Origin: Amphibacillus marinus
GTDB taxonomy: Bacteria > Bacillota > Bacilli > Bacillales > Amphibacillaceae
Length of the DNA: 64,000 bases
Direction of reading: 5' to 3'
NCBI RefSeq assembly: GCF_900110345.1
Contig: NZ_FODJ01000008.1
Location: 109,892-173,891, forward strand
Shown here: positions 45,398-53,334 of the stretch, piece by piece
Layout: each line of letters begins with the position of its first letter
Numbering within the stretch: position 1 is the first letter of the stretch
The notes under the pieces: generated by a model
Told to the model about the DNA's origin: nothing
Databases searched by the model: none
What the model saw: the letters and a program-made list of their open reading frames with translations, nothing else
Position numbers and translations under genes: made by a program

Positions 45398-46408
45398 ATG
45401 AAAAAAATTGTGACCTTTGGTGAGATATTAGCTAGATTTTCAACTGATCAAGGGCAGCGTCTAAGTAAGTCAAATCAGTTAACGCTTCATTATGGTGGAG
45501 CCGAGGCTAATGTAGCCGTATCGCTAGCCCAGCTTGGTCACCAAACAGCATTTGCCTCAAAGGTTCCCAATAATCATTTAGGGCAAGGCATTATTCAGTA
45601 TTTAAAGGCAATGAATGTTGCAACTGACCTAGTTCAACTTGGTGGTGAGCGACTCGGAACATATTACTTGGAAGTCGGTGCTGGAAATCGTGGTTCACAG
45701 GTTATTTATGATCGAAAGCATTCAAGTTTTTCACAGACAGTAGAACATGATTGGGATTTTGACGCCCTGCTATCAGATACATCGATTTTACATGTGACGG
45801 GTATTACACCTGCTTTATCAGAAAGTCTAATCAAAATGGTTGAAGCGCTATTTAAACGGGCACAGACCCTAAATGTTAAAGTAAGTTTTGATTGTAATTA
45901 TCGAGGTAAATTGTGGTCACAAGAGCAAGCTGGTACAGTGTTACGGCGCTTATTGCCATATGTGAACATTTGCTCGTGTGGTGAGCTAGACATGGTCTAT
46001 TTATTTAATTATGCTCAGCAACCTGACCATCTTACGTATAAGGATAAACTATACAATTATTATCGGCTGCTAACTGATGATTATCCCAATATTGAGTATC
46101 TCTTATCAACAAAGCGTGAGAATTTATCTGCTTCGCATAATCGATTAACAGGCTATCTTTATACCAATAATGAAATCTATCAATCTAGAATCTTTGATAT
46201 TGATCATATTATTGATCGAGTTGGAGGGGGGGATGCATTCGTAGCTGGAACGCTTCACGGTATTATTAAAGATTGGAATCCAGATGCAATTGTGTCTTTT
46301 GCCACGGCTGCTTCGGTACTTAAGCACACGATTAAAGGCGACGCAAATTTAGTTAGTGAAGAAGAAATTAAAAGTCAAATGAGTAGCGAGAATCAAATTT
46401 CAAGATAA
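45398..46408 (+). CDS. kdgK: 2-keto-3-deoxygluconate kinase (PfkB family)
   Basis: A 336-residue sugar kinase phosphorylating 2-keto-3-deoxygluconate at C6. PfkB signatures are present: N-terminal GEILARFSTD and YGGAEANVAVSLAQLG, and the C-terminal catalytic motif RVGGGDAFVAGTLHG (near residues 271-285), whose Asp is the base. It follows kdgA by 14 bp with an AAGGAAGGGAG site. It supplies KDPG to the aldolase. Confidence 0.93.
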   Translation: MKKIVTFGEILARFSTDQGQRLSKSNQLTLHYGGAEANVAVSLAQLGHQTAFASKVPNNHLGQGIIQYLKAMNVATDLVQLGGERLGTYYLEVGAGNRGSQVIYDRKHSSFSQTVEHDWDFDALLSDTSILHVTGITPALSESLIKMVEALFKRAQTLNVKVSFDCNYRGKLWSQEQAGTVLRRLLPYVNICSCGELDMVYLFNYAQQPDHLTYKDKLYNYYRLLTDDYPNIEYLLSTKRENLSASHNRLTGYLYTNNEIYQSRIFDIDHIIDRVGGGDAFVAGTLHGIIKDWNPDAIVSFATAASVLKHTIKGDANLVSEEEIKSQMSSENQISR

Positions 46409-46428
46409 CTGCTAAGGAGGCAATAGGA

Positions 46429-47259
46429 ATGGAAACACGTTATGCAACTGACCCAGAGGGGATTAAGCGTTTAACAACAGATGAATTAAGGAAGCAATTT
46501 TTAGTTGAATCTATTTTTGTTCCAGGAGAGGTGACGTTAACGTATACGCACCACGATCGGATGATTTTTGGTGGTGCTACACCAACAGATCAGGAGCTGA
46601 CAATTAAGCTCGATAAGGAGCTAGGGGTAAGCTATTTCTTGGAAAGACGAGAGCTTGGTCTTATTAATATCGGTGCTGACGGCTTTGTAACACTTGATGG
46701 TAAGGAATATGAAGTGAAAAACAGAGATGGTTTATATGTTGGAAAAGGAACTAAAGAAATTCTTTTCCGTTCCAAGGATGCAAAGAATCCAGCTAAATTT
46801 TATCTCAATTCAACACCAGCACACCACCAGTATCCAACTGTTAAATTAGATATTAATAAAATGACCCCTTTGGAAAAAGGAGAGCCAGCCACTTTAAATG
46901 AAAGAAAGATTTATCAGTATGTCCACCCCAATAATTGTGAGAGCTGTCAGCTCCAAATGGGCTATACGATGCTGAGCCCTGGTAGCGCCTGGAATACAAT
47001 GCCTGCACATACCCATGAGCGACGGATGGAAGTTTATCTGTATTTTGATATGGAAGCGGAGACACGTGCTTTTCACTTTATGGGTGAGCCTGAAGAAACA
47101 CGTCACTTAGTGCTAGCAAATGAACAGGCAGTTATTTCACCAAGTTGGTCAATTCATACCGGTGTGGCAACAAACAATTATACATTTATTTGGGGAATGT
47201 GTGGCGAGAATATTACTTATGATGATATGGATCACATTGAAATGAGTCGCTTAAAATAA
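46429..47259 (+). CDS. kduI: 5-keto-4-deoxyuronate isomerase
   Basis: A 276-residue cupin enzyme converting 4-deoxy-5-ketouronate to 3-deoxy-D-glycero-2,5-hexodiulosonate. The zinc site is visible: His196 and His198 in PAHTHERRMEVY with Glu203, and the last His near 245 in SWSIHTGVA. The opening ATDPEGIKRLTTDELRKQFL is characteristic. It starts 20 bp after kdgK behind AAGGAGG. Implies use of unsaturated uronides from pectate or glycosaminoglycans; no lyase or unsaturated glucuronyl hydrolase gene is in the window. Confidence 0.96.
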   Translation: METRYATDPEGIKRLTTDELRKQFLVESIFVPGEVTLTYTHHDRMIFGGATPTDQELTIKLDKELGVSYFLERRELGLINIGADGFVTLDGKEYEVKNRDGLYVGKGTKEILFRSKDAKNPAKFYLNSTPAHHQYPTVKLDINKMTPLEKGEPATLNERKIYQYVHPNNCESCQLQMGYTMLSPGSAWNTMPAHTHERRMEVYLYFDMEAETRAFHFMGEPEETRHLVLANEQAVISPSWSIHTGVATNNYTFIWGMCGENITYDDMDHIEMSRLK

Positions 47260-47286
47260 TAAAAATTTGTCGGGAGGCTAAATAAA

Positions 47287-48069
47287 ATGGTTGAATCATT
47301 ACAGGATTTTTCACTTGATTTATTTTCAGTAAAGGATAAAGTTGCGATTGTCACTGGCGGTAATACCGGACTCGGGCAAGGATATTCAGTTGCGTTAGCA
47401 AAGGCTGGTGCTGATCTATTTGTGGTAAGCTACGATCAGGATTGGGAAGAAACACGTGAGCTGATTGAAGCTGAGGGCAGAAAGGTTGTCTTTTTTCAAG
47501 CGGATTTAACAGACCGGGACCAACTTAAGGATGTTGTGGCTAACTGTATTGAAGCATATGGCCGAATTGATATTCTTGTTAATAATGCCGGTACAATTCG
47601 TCGTGCACCATTATTAGAATATAAACCAGAAGACTGGGATGCCGTAATGGATATTAACTTAAATGCGGTGTACTTACTTAGTCAAGAGGTAGCAAAAGAA
47701 ATGGTTAAGCAAAAAAGCGGGAAAATTGTTAATATCTGTTCAATGCTAACTTTCCAGGGTGGAAAATTTGTACCGCCATACACTGCAAGTAAGCATGCGG
47801 TCGCAGGCGTGACCAAGTCCTTTGCAAATGAACTAGCGGAACATAACATTCAAATTAATGCAATTGCCCCTGGCTATGTAGCAACAGCTAATACAGCACC
47901 AATTCGTGCTGATGAGAAACGAAATGCTGAAATATTATCGCGAATTCCAGCTGCACGCTGGGCGCAACCAGCAGATTTAATGGGAACAGTTGTCTTCCTA
48001 TCGAGTCGCGCTTCGGATTATGTTAATGGTCATATTTTAGCAATTGATGGCGGTTGGTTAGCCAGATAA
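47287..48069 (+). CDS. kduD: 2-deoxy-D-gluconate 3-dehydrogenase / 2,5-diketo-3-deoxygluconate reductase
   Basis: A 260-residue short-chain dehydrogenase that reduces the KduI product to 2-keto-3-deoxygluconate. Cofactor motif TGGNTGLGQG near residues 22-31, NNAG near 98-101, catalytic Ser (NICSMLTFQGG) and YTASK near 164-168. Start ATG 47287 has CGGGAGG upstream, 27 bp after kduI. Last gene of the operon, followed by a bidirectional terminator. Confidence 0.95.
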   Translation: MVESLQDFSLDLFSVKDKVAIVTGGNTGLGQGYSVALAKAGADLFVVSYDQDWEETRELIEAEGRKVVFFQADLTDRDQLKDVVANCIEAYGRIDILVNNAGTIRRAPLLEYKPEDWDAVMDINLNAVYLLSQEVAKEMVKQKSGKIVNICSMLTFQGGKFVPPYTASKHAVAGVTKSFANELAEHNIQINAIAPGYVATANTAPIRADEKRNAEILSRIPAARWAQPADLMGTVVFLSSRASDYVNGHILAIDGGWLAR

Positions 48070-48083
48070 ACTACTTATTTTAA

Positions 48084-48125
48084 AAAACAGCAGCGGACCA
48101 AATTGTTTGGGTCTGCTGCTGTTTA
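48084..48125. terminator. Bidirectional terminator between kduD and the IclR-type regulator
   Basis: Stem AACAGCAGCGGACC / GGGTCTGCTGCTGTT with flanking A and T runs. Confidence 0.88.
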
Positions 48126-48128
48126 CTG

Positions 48129-48890
48129 TTAGCTTAGTTCGTTAATGATTGCTTGTCTGCAAATCAAGATGCTTTTTATTATTTGCTCAAGAACTTCATC
48201 TGTTAGACGATACTTTGGTAAACTGACACTTATTGCCCCGTAGTTTTTATTGTCTACTGTAATACTGCTGCCAACACAGAAAACATCTAAGTCATGCTCA
48301 CCGTTATCAAAAGCATAGCCTTGTACCTTGGTTTGCTCTATCTCATTAAGAAGGGCTTTTCTTGTGGTAATCGTATTGGTTGTTTTAGCTTCAAATACAT
48401 GCGAATCAATATACGCGTTTACCTTTGAATTTGTGAAATCAGCGAGGACAGCTTTCCCCATTGCCGAACAATATAATGGAATTGACTTACCTATTTCTGA
48501 ATAGAGTGAGACAGGCTTTTTGCTTTCAATTTTGGCAATGTATTTAATCTGACCCATTTCATGAATCCCCAAGTGCACAGTCTCTGAAGTTGCCTCCTGT
48601 AAGGTTTCTAAATGGGGCTGAGCTAGTTGTTTAATGCTAATATGATGTAAGCTTTTATTTGCATATTTAATTAAACGAGGCCCTAGACTAAACATTTTAG
48701 TGTCTGGATCTTTTTGAACATAACCAATCATTAATAACGTATTTAGAATTTTTAATGCAGTTGAGTTTGTCAGTTTTGTTTGTTTCGAGATATCACTTAG
48801 CCGTTGTGGATTATTATGCTGTGATAAAAACTCTAGAATATAGTCAGCTTTTATTAGCACACTGCCGTACGGTTGTTTTTGTTGAACCAT
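48129..48890 (-). CDS. kdgR: IclR-family regulator of the uronate genes (KdgR-like)
   Basis: A 253-residue regulator with an N-terminal winged helix (residues about 10-75: ADYILEFLSQH, RLSDISKQTKLTNSTALKIL) and a C-terminal IclR effector domain (LGIHEMGQIKYIAKIESKKP, SAMGKAVLADF, AFDNGEHDLDVFCVGSSI). It starts at 48890 behind GGAGG on the minus strand. It is convergent to kduD and divergent from the isomerase-like gene at 49076. The shared TTTCC-N5-GGAAA palindromes suggest it controls both, and that its inducer is a KDG-type intermediate (inference). Confidence 0.88.
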   Translation of the reverse strand: MVQQKQPYGSVLIKADYILEFLSQHNNPQRLSDISKQTKLTNSTALKILNTLLMIGYVQKDPDTKMFSLGPRLIKYANKSLHHISIKQLAQPHLETLQEATSETVHLGIHEMGQIKYIAKIESKKPVSLYSEIGKSIPLYCSAMGKAVLADFTNSKVNAYIDSHVFEAKTTNTITTRKALLNEIEQTKVQGYAFDNGEHDLDVFCVGSSITVDNKNYGAISVSLPKYRLTDEVLEQIIKSILICRQAIINELS

Positions 48891-48971
48891 TTAGATTCCT
48901 CCATTATTCTTACAACACATTTTTTAAAAAGCAACAAGTCAAGTACATCTAATAGTAGTAATTGTATTTTA

Positions 48972-48986
48972 TTTCCTATTAGGAAA
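48972..48986. promoter_or_regulatory. Putative KdgR operator in the divergent region
   Basis: Perfect arms TTTCC-TATTA-GGAAA, between the regulator gene (minus) and the gene at 49076 (plus). It matches the arms and spacing of the site at 44721-44735. Confidence 0.65.
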
Positions 48987-49075
48987 CTCTTTTTTTTATA
49001 TGGAAATTATAAACTAAATGAATAAGGTTAGCAATGTTTAATTGATTGAATTAATAAAGAAAAGGAAGGTGAGGA

Positions 49076-49918
49076 ATGTTGAATATAGGTATAAGAGCGC
49101 ATGATATTGATAGTGACAATCTAAACGACCTGAGTAAACAGCTAGCCGTTTTACAAATAAGCGCCATTCAACTTGCTTTGAAAAAATCAATAAAGGAATG
49201 GCCCATTAAGTTAGGTAGCTTAAATACGGGTTTAGCTAAAACAATAGCGAATGAATTTCGGAGCGATAATGTTGATATCGCAGTGCTTGGTTGCTATATT
49301 AATATGATTCATCCTGACGTCGAACAACGTCAAGAGGCACTTGCTTATTTTAAGGAGCATATTCGCTTTGCTCGTGATTTTCATTGTAGTATCGTTGCTA
49401 CAGAGACTGGTAACATTCATAGTCAAATGGGCTATACGGAGGATAATTTCACTGAAGAGGCATTTCAACTTGTCGTCGAAAGTGTCAATGAGCTAGTGAA
49501 GGAAGCCGAGCGCTTTGGTGTAATCGTGGGCATTGAAGGCGGTGTAAATCATCCGATTTATTCACCCGAGATGATGCACAAATTAATTACGCAAATACCT
49601 TCTAATCATCTTCAGGTTGTGTTTGACCCGGTTAATTTTTTAACAATAGAAAATTATCAGAGTCAGACAAAAATGATTGATCAGGCTTTTGAACTTTTTG
49701 GTGAGCGAATTATTATTATTCATGCCAAGGATTTTATTGTTAAAGATAATCACATAAAGGTTGTTCCAGTTGGACATGGCTGGCTAGATTATCAATACTT
49801 AATTAATAAGCTATACCCGGATAAGCCACTTATTCCTATTCTCTTAGAAAACACGAAAGAACCTTTTATCACAGAAAGCATTGCTTATCTTAAGCGGCTG
49901 TTTGAGCAGATCTTATAA
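49076..49918 (+). CDS. Sugar phosphate isomerase/epimerase-like TIM-barrel protein
   Basis: A 280-residue protein of the xylose-isomerase-like / AP-endonuclease-2 superfamily. Metal-site motifs are visible: Glu in VATETGNIHS, VGIEGGVNHPI, QVVFDPVNFL and IIHAKDF. The family isomerises or epimerises sugars and keto-acids. No specific reaction can be assigned. The shared KdgR-type palindrome upstream ties it to the uronate pathway, where it might feed another uronate or keto-sugar into KDG. The start ATG 49076 follows AAAGGAAGGTGAG. Confidence 0.85.
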   Translation: MLNIGIRAHDIDSDNLNDLSKQLAVLQISAIQLALKKSIKEWPIKLGSLNTGLAKTIANEFRSDNVDIAVLGCYINMIHPDVEQRQEALAYFKEHIRFARDFHCSIVATETGNIHSQMGYTEDNFTEEAFQLVVESVNELVKEAERFGVIVGIEGGVNHPIYSPEMMHKLITQIPSNHLQVVFDPVNFLTIENYQSQTKMIDQAFELFGERIIIIHAKDFIVKDNHIKVVPVGHGWLDYQYLINKLYPDKPLIPILLENTKEPFITESIAYLKRLFEQIL

Positions 49919-49926
49919 GGGTGTCG

Positions 49927-49967
49927 TTCCGCTTGTTTTCAAACTGAAATGTCTGGAACAAGCGGAA
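49927..49967. repeat. REP-like hairpin element
   Basis: TTCCGCTTGTT (49927-49937) pairs with AACAAGCGGAA (49957-49967). Followed by GCGCCTAAGCGAGGG. Sequences of the form AAGCGGAAGCGCC are frequent intergenic repeats in Bacillaceae (recollection). It sits between convergent genes; no T run, so it is not a clear terminator. Confidence 0.55.
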
Positions 49968-50019
49968 GCGCCTAAGCGAGGGATGGCAGTGTTATTTTAA
50001 GCCTACCAATGCAATACAA

Positions 50020-51567
50020 CTATAGAAAGTAATCAGGGTAATTTGCTGTTAAATAATCCTCTATTTGGTCGTCGTCCAGTTGTTGCAATTGTTTAGCGAA
50101 ATCTGATGCAAGCAACTTGCGTCTAGCGTTATCAGAGAAGCCATGTTGAAGCAGGTGCTGAATGTCTTGATCCCTAATAAAGTAGTTTAGCTTTAGAATG
50201 TTATACTTTCTTTGGTATAGGATAGCAGAAATCCGATTTGAGAATGTTATGAGATAATCAAATTCTACGTCTGTTAACAAGTCAAGCTCGTTAATATGAA
50301 TACTAGCTAAGACGTCTATTTCAACAACTTGCTTCAACAGTTCAATAAAGAAATTTGTTTTTTCTTTGGCAGAGTTTGTGACAATAATTATTTTCTTTCG
50401 ATTGCGTCCTGCTAGCTTATTTTTGATAATGTGCTGTCTGAAAATTAATGTTAAAGTAGCCAGTTGTGTTTCCTTTAAGGGCAAATAAGTTGATTCAAAT
50501 GCTTTAATATGTCTTGCAATAACGTGAAATAAATTAATGTACTCTTCCTTGGCAAGTAACAGCTTATCATCAAAGAAATCAAAGCTGCATAAGTTTCTGA
50601 GAATACATCGATACAGGAATGAATACGCCTCAGTGCAAAGGGATTCTTTCTTGTGAAAGGTAGTAATAATATTTTGTTCGACATCGTCAACTAGTTTTTT
50701 GACAATATCGGCTAATAATGCATCTAACTTTATCGGCTCCACCTGTTTAAAATCTTGGCCACAGAGTACTAAATTAAAATGGCTATTTTCAATACTATTC
50801 TGCGAGAATTGATATTGACTAATTTCTAAAGGTGAATGAAGTGGTACATCAATCACTTTACCAAGCGAAATGCGATAATGGGACAGACAAACAAAGCTAA
50901 TTAAATATTTTTTTGACGGATAACTAATAAATAGGTCTTGTGCTGGTAAAAAACTTAACAGATGTTGAATAGCATCTGTATGTCTAGTAAAAATCGGATT
51001 AAAACAGGCATGGAAAATTTCACGTTCAATGGGATTGTTTGCTTGTCTTTGATAAAGCAGCCCTTCGCTATTAACTTCTATCAATCGAGCTAGAATATGA
51101 CTTACTCGGGCTCTTAATTGAAATTCATTCCCCTCAATTCGTACACCTTTCCCGGGAATCGGTTTAAGTGTTAAGTCTATTGCGTTTAGGTAGTCACTAA
51201 ACTGCTTCCGGTCCTTTTTCTTTGTTGAGAGGCTTAAGCCTAATTTATCATAAATCTTTGAAAGATTAATGGTTTTGTTAAAAAAACTAACGACTAATAA
51301 ATATTGGAATCGCTCAAGCTGTGACGGTGAATAGTTTTGAAAAGTAAGTTGTTTAACAAAGGCTAGATAATCCTCATAATGCAGATTTGACACAACATTT
51401 AAGTCATGAATAATAATATATTTATCTTTTGGCAATTGCTCATTAATTTCATGAGTATAACGGTAAATACTAGAGGATGAGAGCTTAAATAAGGCTTCAG
51501 CTTGTTCCAACTGAAGTGTTTTTAATTCTTGTAGGCGATTGACAATAAAAATATGTGCTTTATTCAT
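50020..51567 (-). CDS. BglG/Mga-like transcription regulator with PTS EIIB-type domain
   Basis: A 515-residue regulator. N-terminal helix-turn-helix region (about 10-80: QLEQAEALFKLSSSSIYRY) and second HTH_11/Mga-like segment (about 95-160: ETINL-like KIYDKLGLSLSTKKKDRKQF, then PGKGVRIEGNEFQLR). A helical centre (about 165-390) is in the place of PRD domains but weakly conserved. The C-terminal part (KKIIIVTNSAKEKTNFFIEL, EFDYLITFSNR) looks like a PTS EIIB-type fold. It is divergent from the PTS gene and very probably its activator, responding to phosphorylation by the PTS. Confidence 0.82.
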   Translation of the reverse strand: MNKAHIFIVNRLQELKTLQLEQAEALFKLSSSSIYRYTHEINEQLPKDKYIIIHDLNVVSNLHYEDYLAFVKQLTFQNYSPSQLERFQYLLVVSFFNKTINLSKIYDKLGLSLSTKKKDRKQFSDYLNAIDLTLKPIPGKGVRIEGNEFQLRARVSHILARLIEVNSEGLLYQRQANNPIEREIFHACFNPIFTRHTDAIQHLLSFLPAQDLFISYPSKKYLISFVCLSHYRISLGKVIDVPLHSPLEISQYQFSQNSIENSHFNLVLCGQDFKQVEPIKLDALLADIVKKLVDDVEQNIITTFHKKESLCTEAYSFLYRCILRNLCSFDFFDDKLLLAKEEYINLFHVIARHIKAFESTYLPLKETQLATLTLIFRQHIIKNKLAGRNRKKIIIVTNSAKEKTNFFIELLKQVVEIDVLASIHINELDLLTDVEFDYLITFSNRISAILYQRKYNILKLNYFIRDQDIQHLLQHGFSDNARRKLLASDFAKQLQQLDDDQIEDYLTANYPDYFL

Positions 51568-51622
51568 CGTATTCGTTTCCCCTCTAGTGTTAGCTTTATG
51601 TAGAAGTATAACACAATCAAAC

Positions 51623-51660
51623 GGTTACAATGTGAAAGCGTTCTATTTCATAATGTAACC
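51623..51660 (+). promoter_or_regulatory. Long inverted repeat, candidate activator site for the PTS promoter
   Basis: GGTTACAATGTGAAA (51623-51637) and TTTCATAATGTAACC (51646-51660) pair at 13 of 15 positions. It ends exactly where the -35 begins. Confidence 0.72.
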
Positions 51661-51689
51661 TTGTTGGCCGGTACTAGCTCTTATATAAT
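51661..51689 (+). promoter_or_regulatory. Promoter of the PTS-lyase operon
   Basis: TTGTTG (51661-51666), 17-base spacer, TATAAT (51684-51689). The weak -35 directly follows the inverted repeat, the classical place for an activator. Confidence 0.68.
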
Positions 51690-51754
51690 CAAGCTATAAT
51701 TTGGTAAGCGCGCTACTAAAATTATTAAAGACATGACTTAAAGGGGAGAACCAA

Positions 51755-53311
51755 ATGAAATCAAATTTCAAGACTGCTATTCAAACGTTTGGCCGCTCTT
51801 TACTCTTACCCATCGGTATTATGGCGCCAGTTGGTATGATTATGGGCTTAATGGGAGCGTTTACGCAAGGCTATATGATTGAGACTTTTCCAATATTAGA
51901 TAATGAAACATTACAAACCATACTGCGAAGTGCTCAACAAATATCATCTGTCATCTTTAGTAATATTCCAATTTTATTTGCCATGGGTGTGGCCTACGGC
52001 ATGTCTAAGCACGAAAAAGGGATTGCTGTTTTTTCTTCAATCATTAGTTACTTAACGCTACTGATGGTTATGAATGTTTATCTGACCGTTACCGGTACGA
52101 TGGCAGAGCCAGATGTCATGGCTGAAGTTGGTCAAGCAACGGTATTAGGGATTCAAACAATAAGAATTGATGTTGCAGGTGGAATCATTGCTGGTCTATT
52201 GGCCGCCTATGTAACGGATCGCTTCTACAGATTGAGATTGCCGTTAGCTTTTGCATTTTTTAGCGGTAAGAAGTCTGTGCTTATTCTTACCTTTCTCTAT
52301 ACCATCCCAATTGGTTTAGTATTACCGTTTATTTGGGGTCTGTTTACTAGTGCGCTTATTTTTATCTCACCAATATTAATGAATGAACCATTTGGACCGG
52401 GTATTTATTGGTTATTAAATCGTGCTCTAATTCCACTTGGTCTTCATCATGTATTGGCATCAGTAGTAAGGTTTACCGAAGCTGGTGGTATCTACGTTAT
52501 TGAAGGTGTGCAGCAGGTTGGTATTTTAAATGCGATGAATCAAGTTTTATTTGATCTAGGCCCATCACATGAAAGCTGGAATCGGATTATGCCAACGATC
52601 TCACCCTACCTAGCAGGTGGGCAAATGCTAACAACACTATTCAGAGTACCCGCTATTGGGCTGGCCATGTACCATACCGCTTTTGCCAAAAATAAAACCA
52701 TTGCTAAGGGTGTTATCCTGACGATTGTCTTAACCGCCTTTTTAGGTAATATTACTGAGCCATTAGAGTTCTCATTTATGTTTATTTCACCACTACTTTA
52801 TTTGCTCTATATCATTTTGGTGGGAATTACAACGATTCCATTAGGTATCTGGGATATCTCAATTGGCTATATTCGTGGCACCATCTTTGACTTCGGTATC
52901 TTTGGTTTACTATATGAAAACACGGGTTGGTTTAATTTAATAATCATTGGTATCCTTAATTTCATTGTTTTCTATTTTGTTTTTAAATATGTGATTAAAA
53001 GATTTAACATTACGACCCCTGGTCGTGAAGAAGAAAACCGTGATGTTACGCTGTTAAATGAAAAGAAGTATGATAGAATTGCTGAACTTGTTATTGAATC
53101 ATTGGGTGGTCGAGCCAATATTGTCAATGTCGATAATTGTGTTTCTCGTTTACGAATTGATCTTAAAGATCAGGATAAGTTTAATGACAAATTAATTAAA
53201 GAATCAGGTTCATCAGGCTTCTTCTTTCCGAAGAAAAAACATATTCATATTGTCTTTGGGCCACATGTTGAATTTGTCAGAAATGAAATAGATGATTTAT
53301 TAAAAAAATAG
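51755..53311 (+). CDS. PTS sugar transporter EIICB (glucose family)
   Basis: A 518-residue PTS permease with an N-terminal EIIC domain of about ten TMs (residues about 15-425) and a C-terminal EIIB domain (about 440-518) whose phospho-acceptor is Cys462 in VDNCVSRLRIDL. EIIC marks include GMSKHEKGIAVFSS, ALIPLGLHHVL, GGQMLTTLFRVPAIGLAMYH and FLGNITEPLEFSFMFISP. No EIIA gene is nearby, so EIIA must be borrowed. The family takes up glucose, GlcNAc, maltose and amino-sugars; the substrate here is unknown. Start ATG 51755 behind AGGGGAG; followed by the lyase gene with only 23 bp between. Confidence 0.93.
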   Translation: MKSNFKTAIQTFGRSLLLPIGIMAPVGMIMGLMGAFTQGYMIETFPILDNETLQTILRSAQQISSVIFSNIPILFAMGVAYGMSKHEKGIAVFSSIISYLTLLMVMNVYLTVTGTMAEPDVMAEVGQATVLGIQTIRIDVAGGIIAGLLAAYVTDRFYRLRLPLAFAFFSGKKSVLILTFLYTIPIGLVLPFIWGLFTSALIFISPILMNEPFGPGIYWLLNRALIPLGLHHVLASVVRFTEAGGIYVIEGVQQVGILNAMNQVLFDLGPSHESWNRIMPTISPYLAGGQMLTTLFRVPAIGLAMYHTAFAKNKTIAKGVILTIVLTAFLGNITEPLEFSFMFISPLLYLLYIILVGITTIPLGIWDISIGYIRGTIFDFGIFGLLYENTGWFNLIIIGILNFIVFYFVFKYVIKRFNITTPGREEENRDVTLLNEKKYDRIAELVIESLGGRANIVNVDNCVSRLRIDLKDQDKFNDKLIKESGSSGFFFPKKKHIHIVFGPHVEFVRNEIDDLLKK

Positions 53312-53334
53312 TGAAAGTGTGGAGGGGGATAATA

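Noticed and set aside
46853..47106. Overlapping minus-strand frames inside kduI
   Set aside because: Both lie wholly in a conserved gene and have no ribosome site.
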